From Firmicutes bacterium UBA3871 (lineage in GTDB: Bacteria > Bacillota > Clostridia > Peptostreptococcales > Anaerovoracaceae): a DNA stretch of 9,340 nt. The DNA is taken from assembly GCA_002392265.1 (NCBI GenBank), contig DGGP01000136.1:1-9340 (forward strand), written 5' to 3'. Numbering within the stretch: position 1 is the first letter of the stretch; each line of letters starts with the position of its first letter. A model generated the notes under the pieces. It was not told the origin of the DNA, made no database searches, and was given only the letters and a program-made list of their open reading frames with translations. Below are positions 1 to 8,142 of this stretch, in pieces. Position numbers and translations under genes: made by a program.

Positions 1-1
1 T

Positions 2-565
2 CACAATATGGGCTTTATCACCATCGATTATCTGGCTGAAAAGCTCGGCATCAGCGTGAACAAAATCAAGTTCAAAGCCCTGACCGCCGAGACGGTATAT
101 AACGGCCAAAAGATAGTTCTTTTAAAGCCTCAGACATACATGAACCTCTCCGGAGAATCCATCAGAGAGATTGTACAGTTTTACAAGCTGCCGCCCGAAA
201 ATCTGATTGTAATCTATGACGACATAGACCTCGACACGGGTAAAATTCGGATTCGTGCAAAGGGATCGGCCGGTACGCACAACGGTATGAGGAACATCGT
301 ATTCCAGCTGCAGACCGATGAATTTCCGAGAATCAGAATCGGAATTCGCGGAGGAATGTCGGAAAAGATGCAGCTGAGGGATTTTGTTACCGGAGGTTTT
401 ACAAAGGAAGAGGTGCCACTCCTCGAGGACGCTGTTTCGCGCGCAGCAGATGCTGTGCTTTGTTATGTCAGCGAAGGCATAAACACGTGTATGAATAAAT
501 ACAACGTTCGCGATAAAAAACCGAAGGAACCAAAAGAGGAAAAGGATGAACAAGCGACCGATTAA
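2..565 (+). CDS. pth: Peptidyl-tRNA hydrolase, 5' end cut off by the window
   Basis: Cleaves the ester bond of peptidyl-tRNAs released prematurely from ribosomes, so tRNA can be recycled in the cytoplasm. The first complete codons read His-Asn-Met-Gly-Phe, matching the family's (R)HNxG block whose His is catalytic, so about 20 N-terminal residues lie upstream and the ATG at 8 is internal rather than the start. Also visible are the MNLSG block (near 141-155, peptide/CCA contacts), YDDIDL containing the conserved Asp, GTHNGMRNI with the conserved Asn, and the RIRIGI strand. About 188 residues are present, so the whole protein would be a little over 200, slightly longer than usual because of a Lys/Glu-rich C-terminal tail. 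The stop at 563-565 lies inside the start of mfd, which implies co-transcription and translational coupling. In Bacillus subtilis a small gene, fin, separates pth and mfd; it is absent here. Family assignment is very secure. Confidence 0.96.
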   Translation, partial: HNMGFITIDYLAEKLGISVNKIKFKALTAETVYNGQKIVLLKPQTYMNLSGESIREIVQFYKLPPENLIVIYDDIDLDTGKIRIRAKGSAGTHNGMRNIVFQLQTDEFPRIRIGIRGGMSEKMQLRDFVTGGFTKEEVPLLEDAVSRAADAVLCYVSEGINTCMNKYNVRDKKPKEPKEEKDEQATD

Positions 566-3500
566 TATATCAGGCATATCCGAGAGCAGAGTCGCTCCGG
601 TGGCTGCCGATAAAGCAAAATCAAATGCACAGGCCCTGATCATAGTCTCCAGCGCCACCAGGGCAAAGAGACTGGCTGAGGACCTTGCTTTTTTTGCCGA
701 TAAAAGAATATATGTCGTACCCGAAGAGGAAGGTGTCTTTCTGCATTACGAGGCGAGGTCCAGAGAACAGCTTTTCGCCAGGATGAAGGCCCTGAAAGCT
801 CTGCGCTCCGGTGAGGAATGCATTGTTATCGCTCCTGCTACCGCTGCGGTAAAGAGACTGCCGCCACCATCCGTTTTTGAGGAGGCTTCTGTCAGGATTG
901 AGCGGGGAGGCGAGGTAAGCCTTTCGGATGTAAAGGAAAAGCTTGCGGGAATGGGCTACGAAAGAGTTGCGATAATCGAAAGCCGCGGCCAGTTTTCCGT
1001 CAGGGGCTCGATTATCGATGTTTTTGCCGTAGATGCGGAAAACCCTTACAGAGTGGAGCTCTTTGACACAGAGGTCGATTCCATCCGGTCCTTTGACATA
1101 GACACGCAGAGATCGGAGGAAAATCTCAAATACATCGAAATCTATCCTGCTGAGCAGCTGATAAGGAATGAAGAGACCTTTACCTCGGCCGCAAAGCTGC
1201 TTGAAAGCGAGTACACAAAGTATATAAAAAAGATAGGACCTTGCGAGGCGGCAGACAAGCTGTCAAGACGCAGGGACGAGCTTTCGGAATACATAAAGAC
1301 CGAAACAAATATCCAGCTTTTGGAAAACTATCTGCACTATTTCTTTAAGGAACCGTCCTTCATCTGGGATTATGCAGGGGACGATACCGTAATAATGGTG
1401 GATGACCCCATAAGATGCCATGAGGTTTTGGAGCTTCGCGACAGAGAGCTTACCGATGACTTCCGCGTAATGACGGACGAAGGCTATGTTATTCCAAAGG
1501 ACTTTGAGGTATTTGCAGGCAAAAAAGAATTCTGCGATATCTACAGAAAAGAGGGCGTATATGTATTTACGCCGCTGACTCAGAATATAAAGGAAATCAG
1601 TGCTTATGAGCAGGTGTTCGGCATGCAGTCCAGACAAACTCCGATTTTTGCGGGTCATATGGATATGCTTGAGTCCGAGCTAAAGCTCTATGTAAAAAAC
1701 GGTTACAAGGTTACGATAGTATGCTCTTCAAAGGACAGGCTCGAGAATCTGCGGGACTTCCTGGACAGGGCCGGGCTCGAGAAAAAGGTCTGGCTAAAGG
1801 AGGGCAAGCTTTCGAGCGGGATTGAATATCCTCTCGAAAAGCGCTGCTGGATCAGCGACAGCGACATATTCAGCGAAAAGAAGCGCACGGGTCGAAAGAC
1901 AAGACCTAAAAACGCAAAGCCCGTTTCAAGCTTTGCGGATTTGCGCGTGGGGGATTATGTCGTACATGAAAATCACGGAATAGGAAAGTTTTCCGGTATT
2001 GAAAAGATTACCATCGAGGGTAATTCAAAGGATTATATAAAAATTAAATATGCCGGAAGCGATGTGCTGTATGTGCCTGTAGAGCAGATGGACATCGTCC
2101 AGAAATACAGCGGCGCTGATGATGGCGTACCAAAGATAAACAAGCTTTCGGGAAGCGAATGGAAAGCCACAAAGGCTAGGGCAAAGGCAGCCATCGCAGA
2201 TATGGCAAGCGAGCTTTTACAGCTTTCGGCGGCAAGGAAGTCCGAGCCGGGCTTTGCCTTTTCAAAGGATAACGAGTGGCAGCATCAGTTCGAGGAAAGC
2301 TTTCCCTTTGCGGAGACAGACGACCAGCTTCGCTGCATAGCCGAGATCAAAAAGGACATGGAAAGTCCAAATGCAATGGACAGGCTCCTTTGCGGAGATG
2401 TGGGCTACGGCAAGACCGAGGTTGCTGCGCGCGCACTTTTCAAATGTGTATGCGACGGCAAGCAGGCAGCTGTGCTGGTGCCTACGACTCTTCTTGCAAA
2501 TCAGCACTACTACACTCTGAAGGAGCGCTTCGAAAAGTTCCCGTTCAAGGTAGAGGTCATGTCGAGGTTCCGCAGCGAAAAGCAGCAAAGCGAGATAGCA
2601 AGCGCAATCGGCAGAGGCACGGTAGATGTTGTAATCGGCACACACAGGCTTCTCTCAAAGGATGTTAAATTCAAAAACCTCGGACTTTTGGTGGTCGATG
2701 AGGAGCAGAGATTCGGTGTCCAGCACAAGGAAGCCATAAAGATGCTCAAAAACAATGTCGACGTACTGACTCTTTCGGCTACTCCGATACCGAGGACGCT
2801 ACACATGTCACTGGTGGGAATACGCGATATGTCGGTTATCGAAGAGCCGCCTGAGGAAAGGTATCCCGTTCAGACCTATGTAATTGAAGAGGAAGACCAG
2901 ATTATCCGTGAGGTTATCGAAAGAGAGCTCGCCAGAGACGGACAGGTATATGTACTCTACAATAAAGTCAGGGGAATATCAAAGGTAGCAAGCAGAATCG
3001 CAGAGCTCGTTCCTGAGGCAAGGGTTGCCGTAGGACACGGCCAGATGAAGGAAAACGAGCTTGAAAAAATAATGATAGACTTCATAAACGGGGAAAGTGA
3101 TGTCCTGGTTTCGACCACGATAATCGAATCCGGAATCGACATCCCAAATGCAAACACAATCCTGATTCTCGATGCCGATAAACTGGGGCTGGCACAGCTT
3201 TACCAGCTTCGCGGCAGAGTGGGGCGTTCAAGCAGAATAGCGTATGCTTATCTGATGTATAAAAAGGATTCGGTGCTTTCGGAGACTGCGGAAAAGAGAC
3301 TGCGTGCCATAAAGGAATTTACCGAGTTTGGCGCGGGCTTCAAGGTGGCGATGAGGGACTTGGAAATTCGCGGTGCCGGGAACCTGCTCGGAACAGAGCA
3401 GCATGGGCACATGCTTGATGTGGGGTATGAGCTTTACTGCAAGCTTGTTGATGATGCCGTGAGGGCACTTTCGGGCGAAGTGGTAAATCCTGACCGCGAG

Positions 3501-3938
3501 GAAGCTACAATCGAGATACGCACAGGCGCATATATTCCTGACACATATATTTCGGATGAGGTTGTAAAGCTTCAGATGTATAAAAAGATTGCGCTCGTCG
3601 AAAGCGAAGAGGACGAGGACGAGATTCTTGACGAAATGCTCGACAGGTTCGGCGATGTGCCTTTGGAGACGGTCAACCTGACAAAGGTGAGCCGAATCAG
3701 ATCTCTTGCGGAAGGCCTCTGCATCACCAGAGTTGCGGAGGAAAAGGATTCAAAGGGTACACGCATAGTATTTTTCTTTGCGCAGGAGAATCCGCTGAAT
3801 CCGGAAAGACTGATGAATCTGTCCGCAGCCTTTGGGTCGCGCGTCTTCATTCACGGCGGTGTGAAGCCTTTTATCAGATATTCCGTGGAAAAGGACAAGC
3901 TGCGTGAGACAATCGGAGTGCTCGAAGCCTTGAAATAA
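546..3938 (+). CDS. mfd: Transcription-repair coupling factor Mfd
   Basis: ATP-driven DNA translocase that pushes or releases RNA polymerase stalled at lesions and recruits UvrA for nucleotide excision repair. At 1130 residues it is close to the usual 1150-1180. Domains in order: N-terminal UvrB-like region without helicase motifs (about 1-330, with QFSVRGSIIDVF from 149); CarD-like RNA-polymerase-interaction domain (about 462-545, LRVGDYVVHENHGIG); RecG-like motor with Walker A GDVGYGKT (617-624), DEEQ box (718-721), SATPIPRTL (744-752), STTIIESGID from 856, QLRGRVGR (887-894) and the TRG-type translocation motif FGAGFKVAMRDLEIRG from 928; C-terminal TRCF domain (about 983-1085). All motor residues I could check are intact. 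The ATG at 546 overlaps pth by 20 bp and follows an AGAGGA ribosome site (535-540). An in-frame stop at 492-494, with no other start codon between, makes this the only possible start, which gives a slightly short N-terminus. Confidence 0.98.
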   Translation: MNKRPINISGISESRVAPVAADKAKSNAQALIIVSSATRAKRLAEDLAFFADKRIYVVPEEEGVFLHYEARSREQLFARMKALKALRSGEECIVIAPATAAVKRLPPPSVFEEASVRIERGGEVSLSDVKEKLAGMGYERVAIIESRGQFSVRGSIIDVFAVDAENPYRVELFDTEVDSIRSFDIDTQRSEENLKYIEIYPAEQLIRNEETFTSAAKLLESEYTKYIKKIGPCEAADKLSRRRDELSEYIKTETNIQLLENYLHYFFKEPSFIWDYAGDDTVIMVDDPIRCHEVLELRDRELTDDFRVMTDEGYVIPKDFEVFAGKKEFCDIYRKEGVYVFTPLTQNIKEISAYEQVFGMQSRQTPIFAGHMDMLESELKLYVKNGYKVTIVCSSKDRLENLRDFLDRAGLEKKVWLKEGKLSSGIEYPLEKRCWISDSDIFSEKKRTGRKTRPKNAKPVSSFADLRVGDYVVHENHGIGKFSGIEKITIEGNSKDYIKIKYAGSDVLYVPVEQMDIVQKYSGADDGVPKINKLSGSEWKATKARAKAAIADMASELLQLSAARKSEPGFAFSKDNEWQHQFEESFPFAETDDQLRCIAEIKKDMESPNAMDRLLCGDVGYGKTEVAARALFKCVCDGKQAAVLVPTTLLANQHYYTLKERFEKFPFKVEVMSRFRSEKQQSEIASAIGRGTVDVVIGTHRLLSKDVKFKNLGLLVVDEEQRFGVQHKEAIKMLKNNVDVLTLSATPIPRTLHMSLVGIRDMSVIEEPPEERYPVQTYVIEEEDQIIREVIERELARDGQVYVLYNKVRGISKVASRIAELVPEARVAVGHGQMKENELEKIMIDFINGESDVLVSTTIIESGIDIPNANTILILDADKLGLAQLYQLRGRVGRSSRIAYAYLMYKKDSVLSETAEKRLRAIKEFTEFGAGFKVAMRDLEIRGAGNLLGTEQHGHMLDVGYELYCKLVDDAVRALSGEVVNPDREEATIEIRTGAYIPDTYISDEVVKLQMYKKIALVESEEDEDEILDEMLDRFGDVPLETVNLTKVSRIRSLAEGLCITRVAEEKDSKGTRIVFFFAQENPLNPERLMNLSAAFGSRVFIHGGVKPFIRYSVEKDKLRETIGVLEALK

Positions 3939-3958
3939 ATAGGCATATAGTGTAAAAT
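3930..3958 (+). promoter_or_regulatory. Candidate sigma-A promoter for the deaminase gene
   Basis: TTGAAA at 3930-3935 and TAAAAT at 3953-3958 are separated by exactly 17 bases, each one mismatch from the sigma-A consensus hexamers. The -35 box lies in the last two sense codons of mfd. Initiation would fall near 3965, leaving a leader of about 35 bases before the ATG at 4000. There is no terminator hairpin between mfd and this gene, so the promoter would add to read-through from upstream. Call is by motif match only. Confidence 0.5.
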
Positions 3959-3999
3959 CAAAGCACGTGTTAAGATTATTTAGAGAATAGGAGGGAAAG

Positions 4000-5286
4000 A
4001 TGTTATTCAAAAATATTACCATTCTCGATGAAAATCTCGAAGTCAGAGAAAATATGTATGTGGGCATCACAAAGGACCGCATTTCGTATATAGGGGAAAA
4101 AGAGCCTGCCGAAGATTACGGAAAGGCTTACGACGGAAAGGGAAAGCTACTCATGAGCGGTTTTTTCAACGCTCATTCACATTCGCCTATGAGCCTGATG
4201 AGAGGCTACGGCGAAAATATGATGCTTCAGGACTGGCTGAATAACCGCATCTGGCCTTTTGAGGACCACCTCGATTCCAATGCTGTTTATTGGGGAACCA
4301 TGCTCGATTTGGCAGAGTCCGTGAAATTCGGTACCGTGTCAATTTCGGATATGTACTATTTCTGCCCTGATATGGCAAAGGCATATTCGGACAGCGGATG
4401 CAAGGGAAACATCTCGCGCTCTATTGCGGCATTTGTCGAGGAGGATTTTAAAACCTCCGTGCGCGGAAAGGAATGCATCGAGTTCTTTGAAAAGTATCAC
4501 AACACCGATGAGGGCAGAATAAAGGTTGATATGTCGCTTCATGCGGAATACACCTCCGTTCCGGGAGTTGCAAAGCAGCTTGCCGATTACATGAAGGAAA
4601 TCGGTGCAGGCATGCAGGTGCATGTTTCGGAGACAAAGAAGGAGCACGAGGAGTGCATAGGCCGCCACGGAAAGACGCCTACCGCATATCTTGCGGATCT
4701 CGGAATCTTTGATACAAATGCGACTGCGGCTCACTGCGTCTGGGTTACGCCTGAGGACAGAAGGATTCTGAAGGAAAAGAATGTTACGGTTGCCTGCAAT
4801 CCTATCAGCAACCTAAAGCTTGCAAGCGGTGTCTGCAACGCACCTGCGATGCTCAGCGAAGGCATAAATGTTGCAATCGGAACAGACTCTGTTGCCAGCA
4901 ACAACAGCCACAACATCTTTTCGGAGGTGAAAACCTTTGCCCTGATTATGAAGTGCTTTTTTGGCAATCCTACACTGATTACTCCAAAGCAGGCTATCTA
5001 TGCCGCAACACGCGCCGGCGCAATTGCTCAGGGCAGACCTGACTGCGGACTTGTAAAGGAAGGGAACAAGGCAGACCTCATTGTGGTTGATATTTCAGCA
5101 GCAAACATGCAGCCGATTCACGACCTTCTGAGCAATCTCGTTTATTCGGCAAGCGGAGCGGAAATCATGATGACCATGATTGATGGAAATGTGCTGTACG
5201 AAAACGGTGAATATACCCGCATTGATTTGGAAAAGGCAGTATTCGAAGCAGATGCGGCTAAAAATAAGATATTAAAGGAACTTTAA
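4000..5286 (+). CDS. mtaD: Amidohydrolase, probable 5-methylthioadenosine/S-adenosylhomocysteine deaminase
   Basis: Predicted cytoplasmic metal-dependent aminohydrolase (TrzA/SsnA/MtaD branch of the amidohydrolase superfamily) that deaminates the adenine ring of S-adenosylhomocysteine, methylthioadenosine or adenosine to the inosyl product, helping clear SAM by-products. Metal ligands are seen as His59-Ser-His61, His208 (HVSET) and Asp296 (GTDS); Glu211 and His245 (AHC) are the expected catalytic residues. RGYGENMMLQDWLNNRIWPFE (69-88, starting at Arg68) is the classic block of this group, with Glu88 at the place of the ribose-binding Glu in characterised MTA/SAH deaminases; His181 and Arg140 also fit substrate contacts. 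Length 428 is typical. A strong AGGAGG (3989-3994) sits 5 bases before the ATG. The flippase gene begins 6 bases after its stop. This locus is not the usual home of the family; Bacillus subtilis has spoVT here. Substrate choice within the group (guanine, other purines or SsnA-like) is less certain than the fold. Confidence 0.88.
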   Translation: MLFKNITILDENLEVRENMYVGITKDRISYIGEKEPAEDYGKAYDGKGKLLMSGFFNAHSHSPMSLMRGYGENMMLQDWLNNRIWPFEDHLDSNAVYWGTMLDLAESVKFGTVSISDMYYFCPDMAKAYSDSGCKGNISRSIAAFVEEDFKTSVRGKECIEFFEKYHNTDEGRIKVDMSLHAEYTSVPGVAKQLADYMKEIGAGMQVHVSETKKEHEECIGRHGKTPTAYLADLGIFDTNATAAHCVWVTPEDRRILKEKNVTVACNPISNLKLASGVCNAPAMLSEGINVAIGTDSVASNNSHNIFSEVKTFALIMKCFFGNPTLITPKQAIYAATRAGAIAQGRPDCGLVKEGNKADLIVVDISAANMQPIHDLLSNLVYSASGAEIMMTMIDGNVLYENGEYTRIDLEKAVFEADAAKNKILKEL

Positions 5287-5292
5287 TCATTA

Positions 5293-6897
5293 ATGGCAAA
5301 TAAGTCTTTCGTTCGCGGCGCGGCAATTCTTGCTGTCGCCGGAATCATCATCAAGGTGCTGGGCGCTTTTTTCAGAATACCGCTGGGCAATATGATAGGT
5401 GATGAGGGTATGGCCTACTATCAGGCAGCCTACCCTATATATGTGCTCTTTCTGACGCTTGCAACGAGCGGTATCCCGATTGCGATTTCGAGGATGGTAT
5501 CCGAAAGAATCGCTGTCGGAAATAACTATGAAGCGCACAGAGTATTTAAAATATCGTTTTTACTGCTCTTTTCAATAGGGGCAGTATCTTTTGCCATATG
5601 CTTTTTCGGAGCGGGGATGATTGTAAACATAATCGGCATCCCCGATGCAAAGTATGCAATGCGTGCTGTGGCGTGCGCTCTTTTGCTGGTGCCGACGATG
5701 GCGGCCTTTCGCGGGTACTTTCAGGGCCAGCAGGACATGAACCCTACCGCAATCTCTCAGGTGGTCGAGCAGTTCTTCCGCGTGGGAGTCGGACTGAGTC
5801 TTGCTTACTTTTTGATGAGGATGGGGACGGAATATGCAGCGGCAGGCGCATCATTTGGCGCAGCGGCAGGCGCAATAGGCGGCCTTTCTGCCGTAGGCCT
5901 CATTTATCTTCGCAGGCGCAAGCCTCTGAAGGCCGAAATTGAAGCAAGCAAGCTGCGCAGCCTTGAACGCGAAAAGGCAGGCACAATTTTGTGGAAGATT
6001 TTCGTAATCGCCGTACCTATCACAATCGGCGCTGCGATTATGCCAATAATGAACTTCATCGACGCAGGCATGGTTGTGAACAGACTTCAGGCTACGGGCT
6101 GGTCCTACGCCGACGCGAAGAGTCTGTACGGCCAGCTGACAGGCTTTGCGGGACCGTTCATAAACTTCCCGCAGGTTCTGACGCAGGCTGTGGCTATGAG
6201 CATAGTGCCCGCAATTGCCGCATCGTTCAAGCTTGGCGACATGGACGCGCTGCGAAAGGATGTGCAGGTCGGACTGAGAATTGCGATTATCGTCGGAATA
6301 CCTTGCGCTCTCGGGCTGATGAGCCTTTCGGAGCCTATTATGCTGCTGCTTTATCCGCTTCAGCGTGAAAGCGCAATCGGAGCGGCGCCTTGCCTTTTTA
6401 TTATGGCATTTGGCGTAATTTTCCTTTCTACGATACAGACGCTTACCGGAGTGCTGCAGGGCATAGGAAAGCAGATGATTCCGGTTAGGAATCTTGCCAT
6501 AGGTGCATGTGCAAAAATAGCGGTGACTTACTGGCTGACAGGGATACACGGCATCAATGCAAAGGGTGCTGCAATCGGTACGGTAACGGCTTATGTGATA
6601 GCTGCCGTGCTGGATCTTCTGGCTGTACAGAAATATACAGGTGCACGATTCAACATCAGGCTGACATATCTAAAGCCGCTGGTGGGAGGAATAATAATGT
6701 CGGCTGTTGCAATTTGCGTATACAGGCTTTGCTTTATGTTTGCGGGGAACACGGTTTCCACGTTCATTGCGGTAATGGCTGCGGCTATAGCGTACTGCGT
6801 GCTGCTCTTTGTGACAAAGACGATTACGCGCGATGAAGTACTGCTGCTCCCAAAGGGCAAAAAACTGGTAAAGCTGGTTGATAAATTTGTAAAGTAG
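5293..6897 (+). CDS. spoVB: SpoVB/MurJ-like polysaccharide or lipid II flippase (MOP superfamily)
   Basis: Integral membrane exporter of the multidrug/oligosaccharidyl-lipid/polysaccharide superfamily, expected to flip lipid-linked cell-wall precursors across the cytoplasmic membrane. About 14 hydrophobic segments can be picked out (roughly 10-30, 44-66, 86-107, 121-140, 155-175, 182-205, 233-252, 283-305, 328-347, 362-388, 400-417, 424-445, 460-482, 487-508). The block RGYFQGQQDMNPTAISQVVE (140-159) and the C-terminal LLPKGKKL tail are hallmarks of the SpoVB/YtgP group, and 534 residues is the usual size. Position before mazG matches spoVB, but no neighbouring sporulation gene is visible, so a vegetative MurJ/YtgP-type role is equally possible. 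The start is fixed because the deaminase stop at 5284-5286 is in the same frame, two codons upstream. The only Shine-Dalgarno-like stretch (AAAGGA, 5274-5279) is unusually far away, so initiation probably depends on ribosomes finishing the upstream gene. Confidence 0.9.
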   Translation: MANKSFVRGAAILAVAGIIIKVLGAFFRIPLGNMIGDEGMAYYQAAYPIYVLFLTLATSGIPIAISRMVSERIAVGNNYEAHRVFKISFLLLFSIGAVSFAICFFGAGMIVNIIGIPDAKYAMRAVACALLLVPTMAAFRGYFQGQQDMNPTAISQVVEQFFRVGVGLSLAYFLMRMGTEYAAAGASFGAAAGAIGGLSAVGLIYLRRRKPLKAEIEASKLRSLEREKAGTILWKIFVIAVPITIGAAIMPIMNFIDAGMVVNRLQATGWSYADAKSLYGQLTGFAGPFINFPQVLTQAVAMSIVPAIAASFKLGDMDALRKDVQVGLRIAIIVGIPCALGLMSLSEPIMLLLYPLQRESAIGAAPCLFIMAFGVIFLSTIQTLTGVLQGIGKQMIPVRNLAIGACAKIAVTYWLTGIHGINAKGAAIGTVTAYVIAAVLDLLAVQKYTGARFNIRLTYLKPLVGGIIMSAVAICVYRLCFMFAGNTVSTFIAVMAAAIAYCVLLFVTKTITRDEVLLLPKGKKLVKLVDKFVK

Positions 6898-6916
6898 GCA
6901 CACGGAGGGGGAAAAT

Positions 6917-7750
6917 ATGACTGAAGAAAAGTATCCTGAGCTTCGGGTAACGGCTAAAACTCCCGAAGAGGCATTCCGCAGACTGATGAATGTGATAGAG
7001 CTGCTCAGAAAGGAATGCCCTTGGGACAAGGAGCAGGATCACAAATCGCTTCGGGTATGCATGCTCGAGGAAGCCTATGAGGTTGCCGATGCGATTGATA
7101 ATGATGACATGGACAACTTGAAGGAAGAGCTCGGAGATGTGCTTTTGCAGGTAGTTTTTCATACTTCTCTTGCGAGTGAAGCTGACAATTTTGCCATGAC
7201 AGACGTCATAAATGACGAATGTGAGAAGATGATTAGGCGTCATCCGCATATTTTTTCGCAAGAAAGTGCAAAAACCGTTGACAAAGTATTGGAAAAATGG
7301 GAAAATGTAAAGCGTGGGGAGAAGGGAGAGACTACTCAGCTCCAGAGACTTAAATCAGTACCGCGCGCACTACCCGCTTTAACCAGGGGGTATAAAGTGC
7401 AAAAGCGTGCGGCAGATGTAGGTTTTGACTGGGACGATGTGAGTGGCGCTTTCGACAAACTCAGAGAAGAAACAACTGAACTTATTGACGCATACGGTAG
7501 CTCTGACCGGGCAGCAATCACTGAAGAGGTAGGTGATTTGCTATTTTCCGTTGTGAATGTGGCGAGGTTTCTGGACATAGATCCTGAATATGCCCTGACG
7601 CAAACCAGTGACAAGTTCATCCGCAGATTTGGATACATAGAAGAACAGGCTGCTTCTAGGGGTCTCAAACCGGAGGATATGACATTGGCGGAAATGGATG
7701 CTTTATGGAATGAAGCAAAGGAATTGGAGCGTGCCGGTGCCAAAAAGTAA
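6917..7750 (+). CDS. mazG: Nucleoside triphosphate pyrophosphohydrolase MazG
   Basis: Hydrolyses NTPs or dNTPs to the monophosphate and pyrophosphate, a house-cleaning enzyme that removes aberrant nucleotides and, in Escherichia coli, also modulates ppGpp levels. Two tandem MazG domains are visible. The first has CPWDKEQDHKSL (34-45), then EEAYE (51-55) and EELGD (70-74) as the magnesium-binding acidic set, with RRHPHIF (107-113). The second has REETTE (183-188) and EEVGD (203-207). Between them lies the family-typical linker KSVPRALPALTRGYKVQKRAADVGFDW. At 277 residues it resembles E. coli MazG (263) and lacks the N-terminal tetrapyrrole-methylase-like domain fused to MazG in Bacillus YabN. 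A strong GGAGGGG (6904-6910) precedes the ATG by 6 bases, and the flippase stop is 19 bp upstream, so it is probably in the same operon. Confidence 0.95.
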   Translation: MTEEKYPELRVTAKTPEEAFRRLMNVIELLRKECPWDKEQDHKSLRVCMLEEAYEVADAIDNDDMDNLKEELGDVLLQVVFHTSLASEADNFAMTDVINDECEKMIRRHPHIFSQESAKTVDKVLEKWENVKRGEKGETTQLQRLKSVPRALPALTRGYKVQKRAADVGFDWDDVSGAFDKLREETTELIDAYGSSDRAAITEEVGDLLFSVVNVARFLDIDPEYALTQTSDKFIRRFGYIEEQAASRGLKPEDMTLAEMDALWNEAKELERAGAKK

Positions 7751-7752
7751 CG

Positions 7753-7786
7753 TTGGTTTTTCATACGTCATTTTAGTCTATTATAT
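7753..7786 (+). promoter_or_regulatory. Weak candidate promoter region for the HU gene
   Basis: The 53-bp gap before the HU gene is AT-rich and contains TATTAT (7779-7784), one mismatch from a -10 box, overlapping TTATAT (7781-7786). No good -35 box sits at the ideal distance: TTTTCA (7758-7763) is 15 bases from TATTAT, and TTGGTT (7753-7758) is 20 bases away. A separate promoter is expected because HU is abundant and its codon usage differs from its neighbours, but the exact elements are uncertain. Confidence 0.3.
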
Positions 7787-7803
7787 TTAAGGAGGATTTA
7801 TTC

Positions 7804-8082
7804 ATGAATAAGGCTGAATTAGTTGCTGCAGTTGCAGAAAAGACAGGTTTCACAAAGAAGGACGCAGAAGCTGCTGTTAACGCTTTTGTTGCTTCCGTAG
7901 AGAAGGCTCTCGTTGCCGGTGACAAGGTACAGTTAATCGGCTTCGGTACTTTCGAAACAAGAGAGAGAAAGGCTCGTCAGGGCCGCAACCCTCGTAAGCC
8001 TGGCGAAGTTATCAGCATTCCTGCATCCAAGGCTCCTGTATTCAAGGCTGGTAAGGCTTTAAAGGACGCTGTAAACAAGTAA
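7804..8082 (+). CDS. hup: DNA-binding protein HU
   Basis: Small histone-like dimer that bends and compacts the nucleoid, with roles in replication, repair and recombination. The 92-residue length is standard. Helical dimerisation region (1-45) is followed by [17 protein letters not shown] (42-58), then the DNA-gripping beta arm with [14 protein letters not shown] (60-73), where Pro63 is the DNA-intercalating proline, and the closing [12 protein letters not shown] helix. The arm has a Lys-Pro-Gly in place of the Thr-Gly seen in Bacillus HBsu, a one-residue expansion also common in clostridial HU proteins as I recall them. A near-perfect AAGGAGGA (7789-7796) lies 7 bases before the ATG. Codon choice shifts to GCT, GTT, CGT and AAG, the pattern of highly expressed genes. 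An intrinsic terminator follows 18 bases after the stop. I cannot tell whether this is the only HU gene in the genome. Confidence 0.97.
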   Translation: MNKAELVAAVAEKTGFTKKDAEAAVNAFVASVEKALVAGDKVQLIGFGTFETRERKARQGRNPRKPGEVISIPASKAPVFKAGKALKDAVNK

Positions 8083-8100
8083 TTTGCTTGAGGCATGATT

Positions 8101-8128
8101 AAAAGCAGCTCTGTGAGCTGCTTTTTTT
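8101..8128 (+). terminator. Intrinsic terminator after hup
   Basis: AGCAGCTC (8104-8111), loop TGT and GAGCTGCT (8115-8122) form a perfect 8-bp stem, extendable by three A-T pairs, directly followed by a run of T ending at 8128. This is a textbook Rho-independent terminator. It lies 18 bases past the HU stop and ends only 3 bases before the ribosome binding site of the next gene. Confidence 0.92.
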
Positions 8129-8142
8129 CGTAGGGGGACGAA

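Noticed and set aside
8..10. ATG at 8 as the start of pth
   Set aside because: The codons before it (His-Asn) continue the conserved catalytic block of the family, so the true start lies left of the window.
122..658. Minus-strand open frame of 178 codons across pth and the start of mfd
   Set aside because: Antisense to two well-supported genes, no ribosome site was found for it and no recognisable protein features.
2276..2668. Second plus-strand frame of 130 codons within mfd
   Set aside because: The mfd frame there encodes the Walker A and flanking motor sequence without interruption, so this frame is an overlap artefact.
5851..6549. Minus-strand open frame of 232 codons inside the flippase gene
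   Set aside because: Its product is Cys/His/Arg/Tyr-rich with no domain, and it lies fully antisense to a gene with clear family motifs; it is a shadow of biased codon use.
7742..7761. A-run and T-run around AACGTT at the end of mazG as a terminator
   Set aside because: The potential stem is AT-only and broken, with no GC-rich core, so it is unlikely to stop transcription.
8104..8122. The 19-bp dyad AGCAGCTC-TGT-GAGCTGCT as a MerR operator
   Set aside because: Its direct T-run and location after hup are fully explained by an intrinsic terminator, and there is no promoter around it with the long spacer MerR regulators use.
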